From Caballeronia glathei (GTDB taxonomy: Bacteria; Pseudomonadota; Gammaproteobacteria; Burkholderiales; Burkholderiaceae), in NCBI RefSeq assembly GCF_000698595.1, contig NZ_JFHC01000006.1, positions 62,001-126,000 of the forward strand: DNA of 64,000 nucleotides, read 5' to 3'. The notes under the pieces were generated by a model. It searched no databases. It was given only the letters and a program-made list of their open reading frames with translations, and was not told the DNA's origin. Each line of letters opens with the position of its first letter. The stretch's first letter is position 1. This document shows positions 58,187 through 64,000 of this stretch, piece after piece. The position numbers were made by a program, and so were the translations under genes.

Positions 58187-59137
58187 TCAGCGCGGCGACG
58201 ACCAGCCCTTGTAGTTGCCGATGTTCTCGCGCGTGATGAGCGTCGAAGGCATCAGGATCATCGGGTTGGCGGGCTTCTTGCCGTTCATGATCTCGTAGCC
58301 GACGCTCACGGCGGTCTGCGCCATCGTCCACGGGTCCTGGCTCGCGGACGCCTGAATCAGCGTGTCGCTCTTGAGCGCCGTTTCGATGTCCGGCGCGCCG
58401 TCCACCGACGTGATCACGATGTCCTTGCGATGCAGCTGCTTGGCCGCGAGGTCGCTTCCCACGGCCTGCGGATCATTGATCGCGAAGAGCCCGTCGATCT
58501 TCGGGAAACGCGTGAGATAGCCCTGCATCGCGTTCATGCCGCCTTCGCGCGAGCCCTTCGCGTCCTGGTCGTCGGAGAGGATCTTGATGCCCGGCTCCTT
58601 CGCGAACACGGACTTGCAGCCCTTCACGCGATCGACCACGGCGGAGACGGGCGGCCCGTTCTCGATGATCACGTTGCCCTTGCCCTTCAGCTTCTTCGCG
58701 ATGAAGTCGCAGGAGAGCTCGCCCGCCTGCACGTTGTTCGTCTGCACGGTCGCGTCGGCGCCCGCCGCGGCCACGTCCACCGCGATCACGACGATGCCCG
58801 CCGCGCGCGCCTTCTTCACGGCCGGCTCGATCGCCTTCGGGTCGGCGGCGTTGAGCAGGATCAGGTCGACGTGGGCGGAGATGAAGTTGTCGATCTGGGT
58901 GAACTGCTTGTTCATGTCGTAGTCGGCGGAGACCGCCGTCACCTTGACGCCCGGGTTGATCTGCTTCGCCTTCGCCTCGGCACCCTTCGTGATGGTCACG
59001 AAGTACGGGTTGCCGAGCGAGCCGACCGTGATGCCGATCGCCTTGAGCGGCTTGTCGGCGGCTTGCGCGGCACCGGACGCGACAGTGAGGCCCACGGCCA
59101 GCGCGACGCCGGCGGCAACGATTTTTTGCTTGAACAT
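58187..59137 (-). CDS. Ribose-type ABC transporter, substrate-binding protein
   Basis: 316 residues from the ATG at 59137 with GGAGA upstream. Sec signal KQKIVAAGVALAVGLTVASG, cut after AQA. Peripla_BP_4 motifs are complete: KAIGITVGSLGNPYFVTITK, DNFISAHVDLILLNAADPKA, IVVIAVDVAAAGADATVQTN, LFAINDPQAVGSDLAAKQLH and SASQDPWTMAQTAVSVGYEI. It captures a monosaccharide or polyol in the periplasm. It is the last gene of the ROK-ATPase-permease-binding protein operon, 97 bases after the permease, a gap that may hold an extra ribosome-binding or processing site. Sugar not identified. Confidence 0.87.
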   Translation of the reverse strand: MFKQKIVAAGVALAVGLTVASGAAQAADKPLKAIGITVGSLGNPYFVTITKGAEAKAKQINPGVKVTAVSADYDMNKQFTQIDNFISAHVDLILLNAADPKAIEPAVKKARAAGIVVIAVDVAAAGADATVQTNNVQAGELSCDFIAKKLKGKGNVIIENGPPVSAVVDRVKGCKSVFAKEPGIKILSDDQDAKGSREGGMNAMQGYLTRFPKIDGLFAINDPQAVGSDLAAKQLHRKDIVITSVDGAPDIETALKSDTLIQASASQDPWTMAQTAVSVGYEIMNGKKPANPMILMPSTLITRENIGNYKGWSSPR

Positions 59138-59234
59138 GTTATGTGTCTCCAGTGTGGTCCGAGAGGTATGACGCGTGCGAGCGGGGAGCAAGCGGACCTG
59201 CACGCTCCCGTGCGCATCGGTGAAAGAGGTTGCT

Positions 59235-60269
59235 TCAGGTGCGGGCGGAGCCGCGCTGGCGGTAGCGGTCGAGCGCCACGGCGCCGATGATCACGAGCCC
59301 CTTGATGATGTATTGCCAGATGTCGGACACGCCGAGCAGCACGAGGCCGTTGGTCAGCACCGCGATGATGAGCGCGCCGATCAGCGTGCCGACGATCGAG
59401 CCCACGCCGCCCACGAAGCTCGTGCCGCCGAGAATGACCGCGGCGATGGCGTCGAGTTCGTACGACTGGCCGAGCTGCAGGCCGTTCGCCGCGTAGAGCC
59501 GGGCAGCCGACATCACCGCGCCGAGCCCGGCGAGCACGCCCGATGCCGCGTAGACGAAGAGCTGGATGCCCCACACCTTGATGCCCGAGAGGCGCGCCGC
59601 TTCCGGGTTGCCACCGACCGAGTAGATCCGCAGGCCGAGCACGGTGCGCCGAAGGATGAACCACGAGAGCACCACCACCGCGATCGCGATGATCACGAGC
59701 CACGGCACGCCGAAGAGCGTGTCGTTGCCGATGAAGGCGAAGGGCAGTTGCGGGTTGAAGATGGTCGTGTCGTTGCCGATCAGCCGCGCGATGCCGCGCA
59801 CCGCGGTCAGGGAGCCTAACGTGACGATGAAGGGCGGCAGTTTCAGGAGCGCGATCAGCGCGCCGTTGACGAGGCCGAAGCCGAGCCCGACGAGGAGCGC
59901 CGCCGGAATGCCGAGGTAGCCCCAGCCGGGAATGTTCGACGTGATGAGCGCGACCACCGCCGCCGCGGACAGGATCGAGCCGACCGACAGGTCGATGCCG
60001 CCAGTCAGAATGACGAAGGTCATGCCGGCCGCGAGCACGACGTTGATGGACGCCTGCTGCGTGACGATCGAAATGTTCTGCAGGCTGAAGAAGCCCTCCG
60101 TCACCACGCCGAAGCCGATGCACAGCAGGATCAGCACGGGCAGCATGCCCGCCGTGCGCATCAGCGTCTGCATGCGTTCCTTGTGCTCGATGCGCGACTG
60201 CCGCTGCGACTGGCTCTGCGCGTTCGCCGCTACGGCGTCGGTGTTCGGCTGCTTGATGGGGTTGCTCAT
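59235..60269 (-). CDS. Ribose-type ABC transporter, permease
   Basis: 344 residues from the ATG at 60269 with AGGAGG six bases upstream; the longer frame reads into the ATPase gene. About ten membrane helices. BPD_transp_2 markers are MTFVILTGGIDLSVGSILS, ALLKLPPFIVTLGSLTAVRG, RIYSVGGNPEAARLSGIKV and AVILGGTSFVGGVGSIVGTL. These match RbsC/XylH/AraH-type permeases. The inner-membrane channel for the operon's sugar. 53 bases separate it from the ATPase gene. Confidence 0.9.
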   Translation of the reverse strand: MSNPIKQPNTDAVAANAQSQSQRQSRIEHKERMQTLMRTAGMLPVLILLCIGFGVVTEGFFSLQNISIVTQQASINVVLAAGMTFVILTGGIDLSVGSILSAAAVVALITSNIPGWGYLGIPAALLVGLGFGLVNGALIALLKLPPFIVTLGSLTAVRGIARLIGNDTTIFNPQLPFAFIGNDTLFGVPWLVIIAIAVVVLSWFILRRTVLGLRIYSVGGNPEAARLSGIKVWGIQLFVYAASGVLAGLGAVMSAARLYAANGLQLGQSYELDAIAAVILGGTSFVGGVGSIVGTLIGALIIAVLTNGLVLLGVSDIWQYIIKGLVIIGAVALDRYRQRGSART

Positions 60270-60322
60270 GTCGTCCTCCTGAAATGCGTATCTGTGTCTC
60301 GTATCTGCGTCTTGTTGCGGGC

Positions 60323-61867
60323 TCACGCGGCGAGCGCGGGCCGCGAGCCGGTTGCCAGCTCGATGATGGCTTCCTGTTCGATGGGCTTGCCGGTGTATCC
60401 GCCGAGCTCGCCCGCAATCTCGCCTTCGCGCATGACGAGCACGCGGTCGGCCACGCCGATGATCTCGGGCAGTTCGCTCGAAATCACGATGATGCCCACA
60501 CCGGTGCGCGCGAGCTCGTTGATGATCCGGTAGATCTCGGACTTCGCGCCGATGTCGACGCCGCGCGTCGGCTCGTCGAGAATCAGCACGCGCGGCTGCG
60601 TTTCCAGGAGGCGCGAGAGCAGCACCTTCTGCTGGTTGCCGCCGGAGAGCGCCCCCGCGTTCACCCGCGCGTTCGGCACGCGGATGGAGAGCGAGGCGAT
60701 CGCGTCGCGTGCGCGGGACGCGCCCCGGGCGAGGTCGAGCACGCCCATGCGCGCGTCGCGGCTGCACACGGCCACGTTGATGTTGTCGCGCACGCTCATG
60801 TCGAGAAAGAGCCCCTGGCCCTTGCGGTCTTCGGTGAGATAGACGAGGCCGGCGTCGATTGCGTCGCGCGGCGTGCGCACGTTGAGCGGCTTGCCGTCCA
60901 TCGACACCTCGCCGCGCACGCGCGGCTCCGCGCCGAAGATGAGGCGCGCGAACTCGGTGCGCCCCGCGCCCACCAGCCCGGCGATGCCGAGCACCTCGCC
61001 CGCGTGCAGATCGAGGCTGCAGCCGCGCACGCGGCCTTCGTCGGCGATGTCGCGGGCCTGCAGGACCACCTTGCCGGGATCGTAGGGCGCGTGCTCCTTC
61101 TTGTAGAAGCCTGAAATGTCGCGGCCCACCATCATGCGCACGAGGCTTTCCGCCGACAGTTCGTCGCGCGTGAGCGTGCCGACGTACGAGCCGTCGCGCA
61201 GCACGGAGACGCGGTCGGAAAGCTCGTAGATCTCCGCCATGCGGTGGCTGATGTAGATGATCGCGATGCCTTCGGCGCGCAGCGTGCGGATCAGCTCGAA
61301 CAGGCGGTCCGTCTCGCGCGAGGAGAGCGGGGTGGTCGGCTCGTCCATCACGAGGATGCGGGCGCGGGCATGCACGGCCCGCGCGATCTCGACGAGCTGC
61401 TGCTCCGCGATCGACAGGTCGCCCACGAGCGTATGCGGCTTGAACGATGCGCCGAGGCGCTTGAGCACATCCTCGCAGCCGCGCTCCATGCCCGCGCGGT
61501 CGACGAGCCCGAGCAGGCCGCCCTTTTTCAGTTCGCGCCCGGCGTGGATGTTTTCCGCCACCGACAGATTGGGCGCGAGGCTCAGTTCCTGGTAGATCAC
61601 CGCGACGCCGAGCGCGCGGGCCGCGAGCGGACCGTCGATCACGGACACCTCGCCCTCGATCAGGATCTCGCCGCCCGGGTCCGCCTGGTAGGCGCCGGAG
61701 AGGATCTTCATCAGCGTGGACTTGCCCGCGCCGTTTTCGCCCATCAGCGAATGCACCTCGCCGGGGTAGACGGTAAGGCGCACGTTGTCGAGCGCGCGCA
61801 CACCGGGAAACGTCTTGCTGATGCCGCGCATCTCGAGCAGCGCGGGCCTCGCCTCATGACTGGACAT
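60323..61867 (-). CDS. Ribose-type ABC transporter, double ATPase
   Basis: 514 residues: two ABC domains as in RbsA/XylG. Domain one has Walker A GENGAGKS ([19 protein letters not shown]), signature [16 protein letters not shown] and Walker [13 protein letters not shown]. Domain two has [16 protein letters not shown] in place of a canonical Walker A (as usual for this family), signature [16 protein letters not shown] and Walker [13 protein letters not shown]. It energises the sugar permease. Its start overlaps the regulator stop by 14 bases, with GAGGTG as ribosome-binding site inside that gene, so regulator and transporter are co-transcribed. Confidence 0.92.
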   Translation of the reverse strand: MSSHEARPALLEMRGISKTFPGVRALDNVRLTVYPGEVHSLMGENGAGKSTLMKILSGAYQADPGGEILIEGEVSVIDGPLAARALGVAVIYQELSLAPNLSVAENIHAGRELKKGGLLGLVDRAGMERGCEDVLKRLGASFKPHTLVGDLSIAEQQLVEIARAVHARARILVMDEPTTPLSSRETDRLFELIRTLRAEGIAIIYISHRMAEIYELSDRVSVLRDGSYVGTLTRDELSAESLVRMMVGRDISGFYKKEHAPYDPGKVVLQARDIADEGRVRGCSLDLHAGEVLGIAGLVGAGRTEFARLIFGAEPRVRGEVSMDGKPLNVRTPRDAIDAGLVYLTEDRKGQGLFLDMSVRDNINVAVCSRDARMGVLDLARGASRARDAIASLSIRVPNARVNAGALSGGNQQKVLLSRLLETQPRVLILDEPTRGVDIGAKSEIYRIINELARTGVGIIVISSELPEIIGVADRVLVMREGEIAGELGGYTGKPIEQEAIIELATGSRPALAA

Positions 61868-63104
61868 GGTTCACCTCATTCGATTGGGCACCGGCACCCT
61901 TGAGAATCCCCGCTCGCGGAGAAAAGTTGAAGTACATCGGCAGCGTGGCGGCGCCGATCGCGCCCGCGTCCGTTCCGAACGTGCCGCGCACGAGCGCCGG
62001 GACGCCGCGCGATTCCGGCGCGTTGGCCGTCATGGTCGCGTGCAGGCGTTCGATCAGTGCGTCGAGCAGCCCGGCGTCGATGTCGGCGTCGAGCACGACG
62101 ACCGGCACGTCCAGCACGCACAGCATCGCGCGCAGGGCCGGGGCGAGGGCGTCGACGCAATCTTCGAGCCACTCGTCCACGGCCGGCAGACGGCGCGCGA
62201 CGCAGGCTTCGAGCTCCGCGCGCGTGCCGACCGGCGCGCCCGTGTAGCGCAGGTGGCGTGCCAGAGCATTGAGCGACGCGCGCGAGAGCAGGATGTCCCA
62301 CTGGCCCGCCGGCTGCGGCGCCGACGGCAGGCGGCTCGGCGGCACCGGCATCACGCCGATGTCGCCCGCATTGCCGCTCACGCCGCGCAGACAGTCGCCG
62401 TCCACCGCGATGCCGCTGCCGATCGCCGGGCCGAGGAACAGGTAGATGAAGTCGTTGCGCTGCCGCCCGCAGCCGTAGAAGAGTTCCGCGATGGCGGCCG
62501 CGTTGCCGTCGTTTTCGTTGAACACGGGCAGCGCAAGGGCGCGTCCGAGCGCGGCCGGGAAGTCCATCTCGTCCCAGGCGCGAAACGTGTCGGACGGCAG
62601 GCCGAGCTCGCGCAGCCAGCTGCCGAGATTGAACGGCTGCGCGATACCCACGCCCGCGAGCCGCTCGCGCTCGTCCCGCGTGAGCAGCTGGAGCATGCTG
62701 CGGATGTCGCGGGTCAGGAAGTCGAGCACTTCGTTCGGGTGGGGCAGAAGCATGTCGTACGACGTGCGCGCGAGCACCGCACCCGCGAAGTTCACGAGCA
62801 CCGTCTCCACGCTCGTGCGCCCGAGCCGCACGCCGACACCGAACGCGCCGCGCGGATCGAGCCGGATCAGCGCCGCGGGCTGCCCGCGCTGGCCTTCGAG
62901 GCGCCGTCCCGTGAACTCGATCAGCCCCGCCTTGCCGAGCGAGGTGATGATGCTGCCGACCGCGGTGCTCGTGATGTTGGCGTGGCGGGCGAGGTCCGCT
63001 TTCGATGCGGGCTCGGTGCGCCGCAGCGCCTGCAGCAGCAGGCGCTCGTTATAGCGGCGCACATTGGCCGAGTTGCTGCCCTGGCCGATATGAGGACTTC
63101 TCAC
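61854..63104 (-). CDS. ROK-family transcriptional regulator (XylR/NagC type)
   Basis: 416 residues from a GTG at 63104 with GGAG upstream. An N-terminal winged helix ([40 protein letters not shown]) is followed by a ROK sugar-kinase-like domain ([53 protein letters not shown]). The region [20 protein letters not shown] lacks the full Cys cluster of ROK kinases, fitting a non-enzymatic sensor. It likely represses its own operon through the AT-rich palindrome at 63140-63164 and is released by the transported sugar. Confidence 0.88.
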   Translation of the reverse strand: MRSPHIGQGSNSANVRRYNERLLLQALRRTEPASKADLARHANITSTAVGSIITSLGKAGLIEFTGRRLEGQRGQPAALIRLDPRGAFGVGVRLGRTSVETVLVNFAGAVLARTSYDMLLPHPNEVLDFLTRDIRSMLQLLTRDERERLAGVGIAQPFNLGSWLRELGLPSDTFRAWDEMDFPAALGRALALPVFNENDGNAAAIAELFYGCGRQRNDFIYLFLGPAIGSGIAVDGDCLRGVSGNAGDIGVMPVPPSRLPSAPQPAGQWDILLSRASLNALARHLRYTGAPVGTRAELEACVARRLPAVDEWLEDCVDALAPALRAMLCVLDVPVVVLDADIDAGLLDALIERLHATMTANAPESRGVPALVRGTFGTDAGAIGAATLPMYFNFSPRAGILKGAGAQSNEVNHVQS

Positions 63105-63363
63105 GCTTGGTGTCTCCGGGACCCGATCGTCTGGGCGAATAAATAAATCACGTTGATTTATTTAATACCGCATTGGACGGCCTGTACAGGAGGGAAATCC
63201 CGGGGGGACACGTAAGCTGGCGAAAATGGCTGTACGCATGTACAGTATCGGCCATCTGGATCAGGGATATTCGACGCGTGAGCGCCCGCTTTTTACCGAC
63301 CGCAGCCGGCTTTTACCGTGAAGCGCGGCCTGTGCCAGCCAGTCATGAAACCCCCGGCAACCG
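63105..63363. other. Divergent promoter region between ROK operon and polymerase gene
   Basis: 259 bases, unusually AT-rich around 63137-63170. It holds the ROK operator palindrome. Nearer the polymerase gene, 63230-63300 has GTACAGTATCGGCCATCTGG, where CTGTACGCATGTACAG (63231-63245 region) resembles a dyad; whether a LexA box (CTG-N10-CAG) is there can be argued: CTGTACGCATGTACAG fits CTG-N10-CAG. No gene is supported. Confidence 0.45.
63140..63164. promoter_or_regulatory. AT-rich palindromic operator of the ROK-regulated operon
   Basis: TAAATAAATCA (63140-63150) and TGATTTATTTA (63154-63164) are perfect 11-base arms around CGT. The start codon of the ROK gene is 36 bases away. Such AT-rich dyads are typical of XylR/NagC-type ROK operators and stand out in this GC-rich genome. 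Confidence 0.7.
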
Positions 63364-64000
63364 ATGAGCGCTGACACCCGCCGCATCGCGCATCTGGACA
63401 TGGACGCGTTTTATGCGTCCGTGGAATTGCTGCGCTATCCGGAATTGCGCGGCCAGGCGGTCGTGATCGGCGGCGGGCGCAACGCCACGCCCGAAATGCT
63501 TCCTGACGGCAGCCGCCGCTTCAGCCGCCTGCGCGACTATGCGGGGCGGGGCGTCGTGACCACGTCCACGTACGAGGCGCGGGCGCTCGGCGTTTTCTCC
63601 GCCATGGGCATGATGAAGGCGGCGCAGCTCGCGCCCGATGCGATCCTCCTGCCCACCGACTTCGATTCCTACCGCCATTACTCGCGGCTCTTCAAGGCGG
63701 CCGTCGCGGCGTTCACGACGCAGATCGAGGATCGCGGCATCGACGAGATCTATATCGACCTGACCGACCTGCCGGACGATGCGAGGACGCTCGGCGCACG
63801 CATGAAGCAGGCGGTGCGCGACGCGACCGGGCTCACGTGCTCGATCTGCATCGCGCCCAACAAGCTGCTGGCGAAGATCGGCTCCGAGCTGGACAAGCCC
63901 GACGGGCTCACCATCCTCGGCGCGGACGATCTTGAGCGGCGCATCTGGCCGCTGCCCGCGCGCAAGGTGAACGGCATCGGGCCGAAGGCGAACGAGAAGC
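63364..64000 (+). CDS. Y-family DNA polymerase (DinB-like), 3' partial
   Basis: The frame runs from the ATG at 63364 to the window end, 212 residues, no stop. It reads RRIAHLDMDAFYASVELLRY with the catalytic Asp12 in the DinB/UmuC start, VVTTSTYEARALGVFSAMGM, and the second active-site pair Asp127/Glu128 in RGIDEIYIDLTDLP (E. coli DinB has LDEAYLD). Then SICIAPNKLLAKIGSELDKP and the helix-hairpin start KVNGIGPKANEK. About 20 extra residues (40-61, including PEMLPDGSRRFSRLRDYAG) lie between IGGGR and RGVV compared with E. coli DinB. Error-prone translesion synthesis is the expected role. Confidence 0.85.
   Translation, partial: MSADTRRIAHLDMDAFYASVELLRYPELRGQAVVIGGGRNATPEMLPDGSRRFSRLRDYAGRGVVTTSTYEARALGVFSAMGMMKAAQLAPDAILLPTDFDSYRHYSRLFKAAVAAFTTQIEDRGIDEIYIDLTDLPDDARTLGARMKQAVRDATGLTCSICIAPNKLLAKIGSELDKPDGLTILGADDLERRIWPLPARKVNGIGPKANEK

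Noticed and set aside
1-64000. CRISPR arrays, tRNA or rRNA genes, insertion sequences
   Set aside because: No regularly spaced repeats, cloverleaf-like sequence, rRNA segment or transposase was recognised on reading; a computational scan could still find a weak tRNA.

Overview
The window is a gene-dense, high-GC stretch of a betaproteobacterial chromosome, most likely from Burkholderia in the broad sense (Burkholderia, Paraburkholderia, Caballeronia or a close relative). Pointers are the Burkholderia-type trimeric porin, paraquat-inducible pqiABC beside an RND efflux operon, strong GC third-position bias, and long meaningless antisense reading frames. No rRNA, tRNA, CRISPR array, integrase or insertion sequence was recognised. 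The first and last genes are cut by the window edges.

Layout. (1) 1-7930: the 3' end of an extracellular contractile injection system (eCIS, phage-tail-like): two baseplate J-like proteins, a tail-protein-I-like protein, an uncharacterised wedge/fibre-like protein and an AAA+ ATPase, then a convergent GH19 lytic enzyme and a DUF4157 HExxH protein. (2) 7948-11830: amino-acid module with an ABC binding protein, a FAD D-amino-acid dehydrogenase, an ornithine-cyclodeaminase-like dehydrogenase and a PAS/HTH regulator; the gene set resembles the D-arginine dauBAR system. (3) 11956-19743: AraC regulator and a tryptophan tryptophylquinone amine dehydrogenase operon (heavy chain, MauE, MauD, light chain, two monohaem cytochromes c, aldehyde dehydrogenase, porin) for periplasmic oxidation of aromatic amines. 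(4) 19758-21807: methanethiol oxidase/SBP56 and a membrane partner. (5) 22052-31541: housekeeping and accessory genes (Lrp regulator with divergent EamA exporter, RdgC, GGDEF cyclase, EamA, YihY/BrkB, NAD-dependent epimerase, several small proteins and a decayed MocR regulator). (6) 31927-34443: NCS1 transporter and an exported alpha/beta hydrolase.

(7) 34676-49137 is the most unusual region. A stand-alone receiver protein, a SYLF lipoprotein and a two-gene cassette (glycine-zipper protein plus small exported protein) are followed by a complete tripartite RND pump, pqiABC and a ClC channel. A second, inverted copy of the same two-gene cassette closes the region. Three copies of an almost identical TTGGAC-N4-GTCCAA palindrome lie upstream of the receiver gene, the SYLF gene and the second cassette, which suggests a shared envelope-stress regulon.

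(8) 49253-57052: two-transmembrane-type potassium channel, LysE exporter, an att-like ABC transporter with lipocalin-like partner, a LolA-like protein and a Mut7-C RNase-like protein. (9) 57135-63164: an orphan sugar-binding protein and, convergent to it, a ROK-regulated ribose-type ABC operon with an AT-rich operator. (10) 63364-64000: the start of a Y-family DNA polymerase with an insertion in its N-terminal part.
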